From: M0108 sp044228795
Lineage (GTDB): Bacteria > Pseudomonadota > Gammaproteobacteria > Chromatiales > Chromatiaceae
Direction of reading: 5' to 3'
DNA length: 64,000 nucleotides
Assembly (NCBI GenBank): GCA_044228795.1
Contig: JBGAUE010000003.1
Location: 124,001 to 188,000 of the forward strand
Shown here piece by piece: positions 28,426 through 37,323 of this stretch. The position numbers were made by a program, and so were the translations under genes. Each line of letters opens with the position of its first letter. Position 1 is the stretch's first letter. Under the pieces are notes generated by a model. The model worked only from the letters and a program-made list of their open reading frames with translations. It had not been told where the DNA came from and did not search any database.

Positions 28426-28869
28426 TTAGGGACGGACCTCCTGGAAGAGCCCGATCTCCACCAACTTGGGAAACAGCACCCGATTTTCGCGCTCGATACG
28501 TTCGGCAACCATGTGGAATACCGCATGGCTCTCGCGCAGGAAGTCATCAGTAAAGTTAAAGTCACAGTTCTTCAGCCACTTCCTGTGATACTCATCGAAA
28601 GTCTGCCGCAGCGGCCTTTCGCCACTGATGAAGCCCCAGGCAAGGGACTTGACCCGGGGATCGTCGTGGATGAGCAGAGAGGGATAGACTCCACGATCCT
28701 CCTCGCCAAGATGCTCCTTGACCTTACTGCCCAATTCGCACAACAGCAGGTAGGCCGTCTTAGCGTTAGGGCGAATTTGGAGCATCTCAGGGGTTAACAA
28801 CAACCGCAAGTCCTCGATCATTTGCAGCAAGTCTGCATGGCGATCGCGGTAATGGGCCAGGTCATACAT
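28426..28869 (-). CDS. Hemerythrin-like di-iron domain protein
   Basis: 147 residues from the ATG at 28869, backed by GAGGAAGG. A four-helix bundle with the expected metal-ligand spacing: HYRDRHADL, KEHLGEEDRGVYP (HxxxE), EYHRKW, then HAVFHMVAERIERENRVLFP. Such cytoplasmic hemerythrin proteins bind O2 or NO or act in iron and redox stress; the exact role is unknown. It has its own AT-rich promoter region and a strong terminator, so it is probably a single-gene unit that can be regulated separately. Confidence 0.88.
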   Translation of the reverse strand: MYDLAHYRDRHADLLQMIEDLRLLLTPEMLQIRPNAKTAYLLLCELGSKVKEHLGEEDRGVYPSLLIHDDPRVKSLAWGFISGERPLRQTFDEYHRKWLKNCDFNFTDDFLRESHAVFHMVAERIERENRVLFPKLVEIGLFQEVRP

Positions 28870-28982
28870 AGGGCCTTCCTCCTCGGTCTCGTAGTAATTT
28901 TCTAGGCGGTATTCGCGGATCACCCTGACCCGGTATCTCCATCACGGGTAATGGACCGTGAGACGAGGGGCCGCGTTTCCCT

Positions 28983-29011
28983 TCAATAATCGAAAACCCC
29001 AAAAAAGTCAA
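28983..29011 (-). promoter_or_regulatory. Candidate sigma70 promoter of the hemerythrin gene
   Basis: On the minus strand TTGACT and TATTGA are separated by 17 bases in a markedly AT-rich stretch between hpt and the hemerythrin gene. The -10 box is weak. The start would lie about 105 bases before the ATG. Confidence 0.4.
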
Positions 29012-29093
29012 CAACCATATAATTCAATTAGCTTTTTATTAATTTCCTATCTTCTCGCACTGACATGATCAGACCCCTTCCCGAGACAGGCCA

Positions 29094-29651
29094 TCAAACA
29101 TCCTCGTCCGCCACGGCGTAGATCCCAGCGGCATTGCGGAAATAATCCTTGTAATCGAGCCCATAGCCAAACAGGTAGCGATCCGGGGTATGGACACCGA
29201 CATAGTCCGCCTCGAAAGCGCAGTTACGCTCCCGATCCTTGATGACCAATACCGCGGTGCGGACGTTGGCTGCGCCATCCTCCCGGCAGGCCCGGACAGC
29301 CGCCTCCAAGGTCAGCCCCTCGTCCAGGATGTCGTCCACCACCAAGACCTGGCGGCCCTGAATGGCGGCGCTGGGACGATGCAGCCAGGCCAAGTCCCCG
29401 CCACGGGTCTTCCCCCGATAGCGTGTCGCGTGCAGATAGCCCAACTGCAGTTGAAAATTCAGGCGTGGCAGCAAGCGCCCCGCCACGATCAGGGCCCCGG
29501 TCATGACACAGAGTACCAAGGGGTCACTCCCCGCCAGGTCCAGGGCTATCTCCTCCGCCATCCGGTCCAGAGCCAATTCCAGTTCCTCCCCAGGGATGAG
29601 CAAGGTAGCCCGGGCCGCCACGGCGGCATAGTTTTCCGGAGTCAGACGCAT
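29094..29651 (-). CDS. hpt: Hypoxanthine-guanine phosphoribosyltransferase
   Basis: 185 residues. Type I phosphoribosyltransferase with the PRPP-binding signature VLVVDDILDEGLTL near residue 105 and the conserved VMTGALIVAGRLLPRL loop. RYRGKTRG (flexible loop) and the C-terminal DYVGVHTPDRYLFGYGLDYKDY are also seen. It converts hypoxanthine or guanine to IMP or GMP. With mtnP close by, the path from methylthioinosine to IMP is plausible. It lies 42 bases after nagZ on the same strand. Confidence 0.93.
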   Translation of the reverse strand: MRLTPENYAAVAARATLLIPGEELELALDRMAEEIALDLAGSDPLVLCVMTGALIVAGRLLPRLNFQLQLGYLHATRYRGKTRGGDLAWLHRPSAAIQGRQVLVVDDILDEGLTLEAAVRACREDGAANVRTAVLVIKDRERNCAFEADYVGVHTPDRYLFGYGLDYKDYFRNAAGIYAVADEDV

Positions 29652-29693
29652 GGGGTTATCACCTCGGTTTATCCCTAGCGGCGGTTCAGGGTT

Positions 29694-30740
29694 TCACAGG
29701 TTGAGATCGAGCGATACCGTTTGTTCCAGGGCACCAACTTCCCGCACCCCCTGTTGCCAGCGAGGATCCAGGTGGAGATGGGCGCGATCCAGGCGGCCGC
29801 GACCATGCATGCGCAGACAGCGCAAATGAATGGTGGGATCATCAAAATCGCGCAGGGCATCCACCATCTCCAGGGCCGCCGGACGGTTATTACAGATCAA
29901 AAGCACATCACAGCCGGCGTCCAGAGCGGCGTGAGCGCGATCGGCATAACCGCCGCCCGCCGCCGCCGCGCCCATGTTCAGATCGTCGCTGAAAATCACC
30001 CCCTGGAAGGCCAGTTGCCCACGCAAAATCTCCTTGAGCCAGAAGGATGAGAAGCCCGCCGGCCTGGCATCGACCTGGGGGTAAAGGACATGGGCCGGCA
30101 TAACGGCCTCCAGGCCATACCGGATCAAGCGCTCAAAGGGCACCAGATCCTCCATTTCGATCTCCACGAAACGACGACTATCGATGGGCAACTCGGCGTG
30201 GGAGTCCGCGGCCACCCCACCGTGACCAGGAAAATGTTTGCCGACCGCGGCCATGCCCGCGGCCCTCACCCCCTCGCACCAGGCCCAGGCGAGCTCGGAG
30301 ACCCCATTGATGGTGTCCGCGAAGGCGCGGTCGCCGATGACCCCGCTGACACCACGATCCAGATCCAGCACGGGGGCAAAACTAAAATCCACGCCCAGGG
30401 CCCTCAGTTCCGCGGCCATCAGCCAACCGACCGCCTCCGCCGCCTGCCGGGCATGATGGGGATTGCGCCGGGCCAGTTTCCCAAATCGGGCTGCGGGCGG
30501 CAGCCGGGTCAAACCCTCGCGAAAGCGCTGCACCCGCCCGCCCTCCTGGTCCACGCTGATGAGGAGACGTGGTTCCCGTAGGGCGTGGATCGCCATCGTC
30601 AGAGCCGCCAGTTGGTCCGGATCGCGATAATTACGGGGAAAGAGAATGACGCCGCCGACCGCCGGGTGGCGCAGCAGTTCGCGCTCCTCGGCGGTGAGCT
30701 CAAGCCCTTCAAGATCAAGGATGACTGGACCCAGCGACAC
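29694..30740 (-). CDS. nagZ: Beta-N-acetylhexosaminidase NagZ
   Basis: 348 residues from the GTG at 30740, chosen because VSLGPVILDLEGLEL is the family N-terminus and GGAGGG lies about nine bases upstream; the frame runs further without conservation. A GH3 single-domain cytoplasmic enzyme that removes GlcNAc from muropeptides in cell-wall recycling. Motifs: SVDQEGGRVQRF, the AVGKHFPGHGGVAADSH loop bearing the His general acid/base, and FSDDLNMGAA with the nucleophile Asp. Two peptide-type ABC permease genes precede it on the same strand. Confidence 0.95.
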   Translation of the reverse strand: MSLGPVILDLEGLELTAEERELLRHPAVGGVILFPRNYRDPDQLAALTMAIHALREPRLLISVDQEGGRVQRFREGLTRLPPAARFGKLARRNPHHARQAAEAVGWLMAAELRALGVDFSFAPVLDLDRGVSGVIGDRAFADTINGVSELAWAWCEGVRAAGMAAVGKHFPGHGGVAADSHAELPIDSRRFVEIEMEDLVPFERLIRYGLEAVMPAHVLYPQVDARPAGFSSFWLKEILRGQLAFQGVIFSDDLNMGAAAAGGGYADRAHAALDAGCDVLLICNNRPAALEMVDALRDFDDPTIHLRCLRMHGRGRLDRAHLHLDPRWQQGVREVGALEQTVSLDLNL

Positions 30741-30879
30741 GATTAGAGACCCTCCAAGGGGTTGGGAATGAGGAGCAAGGGTATCAGCATAGCCGGCCTG
30801 GTCGCCGGCGGCCAGTTGCGGCCTCAACTCACGCCTCCCAGGCCTGGTTAGCTGCGGGATGGGCTGGAAACCCAACTCC

Positions 30880-31707
30880 TCAGCAGGGATGGCGCACATC
30901 CAGCCAATCGCGCAGCCGGTCCCCCAAAAGATTGACGGCAAAGACCACCCAGGCGATGGCGATGCCCGGGGCTATCACCAGATGGGGCGCCACCAGCATA
31001 TAGCTCACGCCGTCGCGAATCATGCTACCCCAGGAGGCCTGGGGGGGTTGGACGCCCAGGCCCAGAAAGGACAGCCCGGCCTCGGCTATTACGACCCCGG
31101 CGATACCAAAGGTCGCCTCCACGATTAGCGGCGCCAGGGCCAGAGGCAGCAAGTGGCGAAACAGGATGCGCCCCGGACCCACGCCCAAGGCACGCGCCGC
31201 GGTCACATGGTCGCGTTCCTTGAGGGCCAGGATCTGCGCCCGGGTCAGGCGCGCATAACCCACCCAGCCGGTGACGGACAGGGCTATGATCAGATTATTG
31301 ATGCCCGGCCCCAGAATACCCGCCAGGGCAATAGCCAGGAGAATGCCGGGAAAGGCGAGAAAGACATCGATCAGCCGCACCAAAGCCAGGTCAACCCAGC
31401 CCCCGGCATAGGCCCCGATACCGCCCACCAGGACACCAACCAGGGTCGAGATGGCAACGACGCCGAACCCCACCAGAAAGGCGATGCGGGCCCCCACCAG
31501 CAACCGGTCCAGAACGGGACGGCCCAGGTCATCATAACCGAGCAGCGAGCCGGGTCCCGGCCCCGCCAGAATCGCGGGCAAGTCCACGGCGTTCGGCGTC
31601 AAGGGCAGCCAGGGCCCAACCAGGGCAACGGTGATCCAAAGCAGCAGAAACAGCGTCGGCGGAACCCAACCCACCCCCTTCGGCCAGTAACGTGCCTGGG
31701 AATTCAT
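30880..31707 (-). CDS. ABC transporter permease, dipeptide/oligopeptide type (DppC-like)
   Basis: 275 residues from an ATG overlapping the upstream gene's stop (ATGA); a TTG 12 bases earlier is less likely. About six membrane segments. The DppC/OppC hallmarks are GTDxxGR-like GYDDLGRPVLDRLLVGARIA and the cytoplasmic EAA loop ERDHVTAARALGVGPGRILFRH. It forms a heterodimer with the DppB-like gene. Neither the substrate-binding protein nor the ATPases are encoded nearby. nagZ is 139 bases downstream, hinting at cell-wall peptide uptake. Confidence 0.9.
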   Translation of the reverse strand: MNSQARYWPKGVGWVPPTLFLLLWITVALVGPWLPLTPNAVDLPAILAGPGPGSLLGYDDLGRPVLDRLLVGARIAFLVGFGVVAISTLVGVLVGGIGAYAGGWVDLALVRLIDVFLAFPGILLAIALAGILGPGINNLIIALSVTGWVGYARLTRAQILALKERDHVTAARALGVGPGRILFRHLLPLALAPLIVEATFGIAGVVIAEAGLSFLGLGVQPPQASWGSMIRDGVSYMLVAPHLVIAPGIAIAWVVFAVNLLGDRLRDWLDVRHPC

Positions 31708-32630
31708 CAGGTCCGCCAATGGATGCGCGGATCGACCCAGGTGTAAACCAGATCCGTGAGGGTATTGACCAGGACATAGGTCAGGCTGACGAGCAGAACG
31801 CAGGCCTGGACAACGGGATAGTCACGACTCTGGATCGCCTCCACCAGCAAACTCCCCACGCCGGGCCAGGCGAAGACGGTTTCGGTGATGACGGCGCCGC
31901 CCAGTAGCCCCCCCAGTTGCATGCCAATGAGGGTCAGGATCGGCAGCCAGGCGTTGCGCAGGGCATGGCCCCAGAGCACCCGACCCTCAGACAGGCCCTT
32001 GGCGCGAGCGGTGCGCACATAGTCCTCCCCCAATACCTCCAGGACACTGCCGCGCACCATGCGCGCCAGGATCGCCGCCATCCCGGTACCCAGGGTAATG
32101 GCCGGCAGGATGAGGCTCCCCAGGCCTTCGCGACCGCTCACCGGCGTCCATCCCAACCAGAGGGAAAAGATCAAAATCAGCAGAGGACCCAGCCAGAAAT
32201 TAGGGATGGAGACGCCCACCAGGGACAGCCCCATGGCCCCGGCGTCCAGGCTACTGCCATGATGACGCGCCGCCAGCACCCCCAGCGGCAGGGCCAGGAC
32301 CAGGGCCAGACCCAGGGCGGCGGCGGTCAGCTCCAGGGTCGCCGGGATGCGTTCACCCAAAATGCTGCTTACCGGACGGCGATCCTGGAAGGACTCACCC
32401 AGATCGAGGCGAACCAGACGGCCAAGATATTCGAGATACTGGTCCCTGACCGGCCGATCCAGACCGAGGGCGGCCCGCAGGGCCTCCCGGTCCGCCGGCT
32501 GGGCGCTTTCCCCCAGCATAGCCTCCACGGGATCACCCGGCACCAGATGGATGAGCAGGAAGACCAGGGTGCAGACGCCGAGGACCACCACCAGGGCCGA
32601 GCCGAGGCGCGCAAGCAGGAGCGAGATCAA
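31707..32630 (-). CDS. ABC transporter permease, dipeptide/oligopeptide type (DppB-like)
   Basis: 307 residues from a TTG start. The N-terminal membrane segment is followed by LVFLLIHLVPGDPVEAMLGE, the typical DppB beginning, which supports this start despite the rare codon and weak ribosome-binding site. Later come GESFQDRRPVSSIL, IPATLELTAAALGLAL and the EAA loop EDYVRTARAKGLSEGRVLWGHALRNA. With the DppC-like gene (4-base overlap) it makes the membrane channel. The pair is orphaned from its ATPases and binding protein. Confidence 0.9.
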   Translation of the reverse strand: MISLLLARLGSALVVVLGVCTLVFLLIHLVPGDPVEAMLGESAQPADREALRAALGLDRPVRDQYLEYLGRLVRLDLGESFQDRRPVSSILGERIPATLELTAAALGLALVLALPLGVLAARHHGSSLDAGAMGLSLVGVSIPNFWLGPLLILIFSLWLGWTPVSGREGLGSLILPAITLGTGMAAILARMVRGSVLEVLGEDYVRTARAKGLSEGRVLWGHALRNAWLPILTLIGMQLGGLLGGAVITETVFAWPGVGSLLVEAIQSRDYPVVQACVLLVSLTYVLVNTLTDLVYTWVDPRIHWRT

Positions 32631-32983
32631 GACGGTAGGTTCCGGATGATGGCTCTAGGGGTGACGAGGATAGGATGAGGGGAATCTTAACCGAAATCGA
32701 TCGGATCAGCGGATCTCAACCAGGATTGTTTCCAGTGAAATGGCCAGCACCCCCCCTTCGGCAGGAGGGCCTAATCGCCAGCCCCACTCCGCCGCTGCCC
32801 TAACTGCCCTACCAGGCGCTTGCCCTGCCTCCGAAGGCGGGACTATGATCAAATTTCCCTTCATTTGTTATCGGTTGGAGATCGGCCATCAAGGCTCTCG
32901 TTACCTGGGGTCCCGAGCACGCCACCGCCCTGGCGGCGCTATGGGCGGCGGCGGCCCCCGACGAGCCGCTATCCTTAGCCGAA

Positions 32984-33781
32984 TTGACCCGCGTGGTACT
33001 CGCTGATACCGGGGTCTTGCTGGCCACCCCCAATGGCACGGGTGCCGTGGCGGCCGTGATCCGCAAGTCCGCGGACGTGATCCGGGGCTATATCAAATTC
33101 ATCGCCGTCCGTCCCGATGCCCAACGACGAGGCCTGGGCCGCCGCCTGCTAGCGGCTGGTGAGGACTGGCTGACCAGCGAGGGTGCGCGCCTGGTAAACC
33201 TGGGGGCGGGCGCTCCGCTCTATTTGTGGCCAGGGGTCGACACCGCCAACCTGCCCGCCCAGTCCTTGGCGCTGGCCGCGGGGTATCGCGTCGTGGGTTG
33301 CGATCTCAACCTACGGCTGCCCACCAGTTACCACGCGAACACACCGGAGTGGATTCTGGTGCGGCGGATGGGAGGGACTGGCGATGCCGATGGACGTCTG
33401 GTTACCGCCCTGCGCGAGCTCGTCGCCAGAGAGTGGCCGATCTGGATGCCCGAATTCGAACTCGGAATCACGCATGGGGCACTGTTCGGCGCCTTCTCTC
33501 AACGACCCGGTGCAGAATCCCCAGCCCTGGGATTCTGCGCCCACTCCACTCTCCGCCGCGGCTGGATCGGCCCATTGGGCACACACCCCCGCTATCGCCA
33601 GCAAGGGGTGGGTGCGGCACTCGTTTCGGCAGTCTGCGGCGATCTGCGCCGCCTCGGCTACGACCAGGCCGAGGTTCCCTGGGTCGGTCCCATTGCCTAC
33701 TTCGCCGACCGGGGTGCCACCCTGTCACGGGCCTTTCGGCGCTTCTCACGCACGATCGAGCCACCAGACCGGGGCACCTAG
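32984..33781 (+). CDS. GNAT-family acetyltransferase with two tandem GNAT domains
   Basis: 265 residues from the first recognised start (TTG at 32984), which lacks a ribosome-binding site. Coding-like sequence continues upstream in frame as IKALVTWGPEHATALAALW. This stretch begins at an ATC (32888) placed eight bases after TTGGAGA, so the protein may start there with a non-standard codon. The first domain has the acetyl-CoA motif PDAQRRGLGRRLL (near residue 44), the second HPRYRQQGVGAALV (near residue 201). The acceptor is unknown. Convergent with the YdjC-family gene, overlapping by four bases. Confidence 0.85.
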   Translation: MTRVVLADTGVLLATPNGTGAVAAVIRKSADVIRGYIKFIAVRPDAQRRGLGRRLLAAGEDWLTSEGARLVNLGAGAPLYLWPGVDTANLPAQSLALAAGYRVVGCDLNLRLPTSYHANTPEWILVRRMGGTGDADGRLVTALRELVAREWPIWMPEFELGITHGALFGAFSQRPGAESPALGFCAHSTLRRGWIGPLGTHPRYRQQGVGAALVSAVCGDLRRLGYDQAEVPWVGPIAYFADRGATLSRAFRRFSRTIEPPDRGT

Positions 33782-34620
33782 CCCGCCCGCATGGCCGCCT
33801 GCAAGGCGCGATAACCCACCACCTGTATCCCTTCGCCCAATACCCTCCGGCGGAAGTCCGGGTCCCGACAGAGGAGCTGATAGTCATCAACCCGTTGGGC
33901 CCAGTCGGGGGCGATGGCGCGCAGTTCGGGGGTATCGATGGCCGGGTGGGCATGAAACTCCGTCACGCCCGGGGCCAGGGCATCGAGGGCCCGGAGGAGG
34001 GGGGCCCGCGAACCCATGTTCGGCAGGGCCACCAGGTGGTCCGGGACCAGTACGCCCCGTGCGGCGGCCCGGGCCCGGAATTCGCCCTTAGGGGCCTCGA
34101 TTGAACCTGAAATGCGGATCGGCAGGGCGTAGGCCACCGCCAACTCCAGGTAAAGATCGAAAAGTCCCTCGTCTTCCTGCAGGGTGTACATGTGGGAGTC
34201 GAGGTGGCTGACATCGATACCCCAGCGCAAGGCCAGGTCGATCTGGGCTCGCAGTTCAGCCAGGATCTCCCCAGCCTTAGCCCACCGGCGAATGCGGGTC
34301 GGAGAAGGGGTGAAGCCGCCATCATCGGCCCGAAGCGTGGACGCGGCCGTCAGGGGCGACCAGCGGTAGTCCCGCCATTCGGCATTGAGGGTGAGATGAA
34401 CACCCAGGTCCTCACCCCGATAGGCGGTGGCGGCATGCCGGGCCCAGGGGCAGGGAACCATCAGGGAGGCGCTGGAGGCCACCCCCTGGCGCAGGGCCTC
34501 ATAACAGCCCGCATTAGCCGCGTGGCACATCCCAAGATCGTCACAGTTGATGATAAGTGCCCGGTCATCGGGCGCCAGCCCCAGCCGGTCAGCCAGGGAC
34601 GGACCGGACATCCTATCCAT
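33778..34620 (-). CDS. ChbG/HpnK (YdjC)-family carbohydrate deacetylase
   Basis: 280 residues. The family's metal-site motifs are present: INCDDLGMCHAANAG at the start of the barrel (Asp pair), DLGVHLTLNAEW, and SHLDSHMYTL (His ligands). A late EFHAHPAID completes the site. YdjC-family enzymes remove N-acetyl groups from chitobiose-6-phosphate or from hopanoid GlcNAc (HpnK). No chb or hpn gene is adjacent, so the substrate is open. Starts at 34620 or nine bases later are both possible. Confidence 0.88.
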   Translation of the reverse strand: MDRMSGPSLADRLGLAPDDRALIINCDDLGMCHAANAGCYEALRQGVASSASLMVPCPWARHAATAYRGEDLGVHLTLNAEWRDYRWSPLTAASTLRADDGGFTPSPTRIRRWAKAGEILAELRAQIDLALRWGIDVSHLDSHMYTLQEDEGLFDLYLELAVAYALPIRISGSIEAPKGEFRARAAARGVLVPDHLVALPNMGSRAPLLRALDALAPGVTEFHAHPAIDTPELRAIAPDWAQRVDDYQLLCRDPDFRRRVLGEGIQVVGYRALQAAMRAG

Positions 34621-34975
34621 CGCCCCACCCCTGCGTGGCTAAGGCCGCGGGGGCCCTTGGGCCATGGGCCAGGGTCGGCGGAACAGCCAAGAGGAAAGTC
34701 ATAGTCGCCAGAAATATGCGGCAAGGCATAATATTCATCCCATAACGTCAGTGAGCGGGACGGCGTTCGGCCGCCCCAGATCAACCGTCATGACGAGGCG
34801 CTCACTCACCCCCAACGGGAAGGGCCCGAGCAACACTTCCAGGTTATGGCAGAGTAAGCACCACCCGGGATGGGCAAAGTTACCATTAGATTGTTGCCAT
34901 CGACACCGGCCTTGTTGATCGCCATGAATATGAAACAGAGCTCTTTCTTTGCTTTCCGAATTGAGGGTAACCGAG
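34621..34975. other. Divergent intergenic region
   Basis: About 355 bases between the leftward deacetylase gene and the rightward peptidase gene. The half nearest the peptidase gene is lower in GC and ends with GAGGGT before the ATG at 34976. No RNA gene, repeat or clear promoter hexamers stood out. Confidence 0.4.
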
Positions 34976-36166
34976 ATGAACTACCGCACGGGATTCCAGA
35001 CCTGGTCCACGCAAGATCAGGGCTTTGCCGACTGGCGGCTTCAGGGTTGCCGGCTGCAAGCTGATCATTTGACCCTGGCACCCGAAACGGCAGTCCGCCA
35101 ACAGGATCAGCAAATCCTGGAGGTTGGCCTTCCCTACTACAACGGCGCCGCCTATCTCGTAGGTGAGGCCGATAGCCCTCTGGTCTCTCTACCCTTTCCC
35201 GCCGCGGCCCTTATACCCTCCTGGAATGCCGATACCCCCGCAGGGAGCTGGATCGAAATGTTGATCCAAGTGGCCGATGCTGAACAGGCTTCGTCCTGGT
35301 ATAGCCTCGGCGTCTGGTCGGGACAAGGAAACGCCGCCACCCAGCCACCGGCGGGACCCGGAGCCCGCATCTGGTCTCATTCCGTTAACAATCAGGCCGA
35401 TGAACATGCAACCGTCGATACCGATACGCTGCGCTGCCATGAACCCTGCGCCGCTTTCAAGCTGCGAGTCAGGCTTTTTTCGTTCGATGGCCACGTATTA
35501 CCCATGGTGCGACGTATCGCCGTCACCTGGTCCGATCCCAAGCCCAAGGTTGAAGACCTGACGACAGCCGGCCAGGGCGGCCGGCCAGAACTTTGGGGAC
35601 AGGTGCTGAAGGGGGTACCCCTGTGCTCCCAGATGGCTTTTGCAGACCAGGGCAAGGCCTGGTGCAGTCCCACCGCCCTCGCCATGGTCCTGGGCTATTG
35701 GCAGGGAGACAGCCCTTGCGAGGATCTGGTCCCCCTTACCGCGGCTGGCGTGTACGACCACGTTTATCAGGGCCATGGCAACTGGGCCTTCAATGCAGCC
35801 TGGGCCGGAAGCCTAGGCTTTGAGGCCCAGGTGGTCCGGTTTTCTTCCTTGGCGGAACTGGAGCCCTGGATTGAGGCCCAGGTACCGGTCATCCTCAGTG
35901 TGTCTTGGAATAATCAAGAAGGACGCCCACTGACGAATGCCCCGGTTGACCAGAGTTCCGGGCATCTCACCCTCCTAGTGGGCTTTGATGCCAAGGGCAA
36001 TCCGGTCATGAATGAGCCGGCATCCCCCAACCCGGTCTCGGTACGTCGGACTTACGACCGCAAGGAGTTGGAAACCCGCTGGCTGGCCGCCTCGGGAGGA
36101 ACCGTTTATCTCATTTACCCCCACGGTCAAGGGGTGCCGGAACTGTCCTCCCTCCGCCGGATATAA
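34976..36166 (+). CDS. Free-standing C39-like cysteine peptidase with N-terminal beta-sandwich region
   Basis: 396 residues from the ATG at 34976 (GAGGGT upstream). Residues 1-185 look beta-rich with no signal peptide (ITWSDP-type strands), resembling the N-terminal domain of the actinobacterial-type C39-family proteins. From about residue 205 a papain-like core appears: QMAFADQGKAWCSPTALAMV supplies the catalytic Cys, and SGHLTLLVGFD the His. NEPASPN supplies the third residue (Asn/Asp position). It ends in GGTVYLIYP. Its target is unknown. Its 3' end overlaps the methyltransferase gene by 40 bases in convergent orientation. It lies 10 kb from an NHLM-type exporter that lacks its own C39 domain. 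Confidence 0.82.
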   Translation: MNYRTGFQTWSTQDQGFADWRLQGCRLQADHLTLAPETAVRQQDQQILEVGLPYYNGAAYLVGEADSPLVSLPFPAAALIPSWNADTPAGSWIEMLIQVADAEQASSWYSLGVWSGQGNAATQPPAGPGARIWSHSVNNQADEHATVDTDTLRCHEPCAAFKLRVRLFSFDGHVLPMVRRIAVTWSDPKPKVEDLTTAGQGGRPELWGQVLKGVPLCSQMAFADQGKAWCSPTALAMVLGYWQGDSPCEDLVPLTAAGVYDHVYQGHGNWAFNAAWAGSLGFEAQVVRFSSLAELEPWIEAQVPVILSVSWNNQEGRPLTNAPVDQSSGHLTLLVGFDAKGNPVMNEPASPNPVSVRRTYDRKELETRWLAASGGTVYLIYPHGQGVPELSSLRRI

Positions 36167-37107
36167 ATGGAGTTGGGAAACACAATGGATTGACCGGGCA
36201 AGAGCCCCTTGGCATGAGTTCGCAAAATGGGCAGGGCCTCGGCCAGCGCCTCATGATGATCTTCGGCCAGCATATTAGCGGCCAACACGACTTCCCAGTG
36301 GGGGTTGTCGCATAACAATGTTTCCAACAGGTACTGCTCCGTCCAGAGGACCCGCGCCCCGAGCACCCAGGATTCGGGGTAATCCCGGGGGGTAAAAATG
36401 TCGTGAATATGGACCAGTACCCCCTTCGCCAGACGCGGCATCACCTCCTGAAACAGGAAAAGCACATCCCCCTGGGGCTTCACGACATGGGACGAGTCGA
36501 TAAAGAGGAGATCTCCCGATCCCAGTGAATCGGCGAGCTCACGGGGGTTCAGTAGCTCGACCCGCTCCCGGATCACGCGCACCGGCAATTCCTCCAGCCA
36601 AGGCTGTTCAAAGGGCTCGATGCAGACGTGATCGCAGACTATGCCCCCTGACTCCAAGGCCCGACGGATCAAGAGAGTGGACATACCACAACCCACCTCC
36701 AGGATGCGCCCTGGCCGATACCGACGAATCATCCCATATAGCAAACCTGCATCCACCGGACCGAAGGTCCTGTTGCGCAGGCCGAAGCGGAGGTGCCCAG
36801 GGTCCATGGGGAGCGATGCCAGTTCGTCCTGAAATTTGAAGGAACTTAACAGTTCGAGCTGGGCCTGCTCACGCATCTTCACCCCTTGCAACTCCCGAGG
36901 CGCGTCGAGTCGACGGCGGAAGCCCGAGGCGCTGACGTAGGGCTCATAGTAATGATCCCTGATCGGCAAGATGCCCATGTCCGCCAAGATCTTGCTCGTG
37001 CGGGGCATATGGGTAAAACCTCTAGCGCGCACCTTGAGCAACACCTTGGCGGAGGGTCGGACCAGCCATGAAAAGAGCCAATCGGATAGCGCGGGTGTAA
37101 GCAACAC
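36127..37107 (-). CDS. Class I SAM-dependent methyltransferase
   Basis: 326 residues from a GTG (GAGAG upstream). The Rossmann-type methyltransferase signature GRILEVGCGMSTLLI is near residue 132, followed by an acidic CIEPFEQPW (ribose-binding position). LLFIDSSHVVKPQGD and a VHIHDIFTPRDYPE motif come next; this His-Asp pattern is common in a family of sugar- or lipid-associated methyltransferases. About 115 residues precede the fold. The acceptor is unknown. It is the last gene of the leftward accessory set. Confidence 0.8.
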   Translation of the reverse strand: MLLTPALSDWLFSWLVRPSAKVLLKVRARGFTHMPRTSKILADMGILPIRDHYYEPYVSASGFRRRLDAPRELQGVKMREQAQLELLSSFKFQDELASLPMDPGHLRFGLRNRTFGPVDAGLLYGMIRRYRPGRILEVGCGMSTLLIRRALESGGIVCDHVCIEPFEQPWLEELPVRVIRERVELLNPRELADSLGSGDLLFIDSSHVVKPQGDVLFLFQEVMPRLAKGVLVHIHDIFTPRDYPESWVLGARVLWTEQYLLETLLCDNPHWEVVLAANMLAEDHHEALAEALPILRTHAKGLLPGQSIVFPNSIYIRRREDSSGTP

Positions 37108-37323
37108 GGATCTCTCTCGTCACATGAGGGGTGGCCCGGAGGAACAGGGCTTTCCTATGGGCAATCGGGAGCCGGGGGCCACCCTTAGCACCACCAGGTC
37201 TTATGGGCCTTATCGCTCCACCTGAAACAATGCCTAGAAGCCATGATGGCTTGATGTCTCCCTAGCGCCTTATTGATGGTCACGTCGGAGGGGTGAGGCG
37301 CCAAACAGTCCCAGTCAAGGGCA

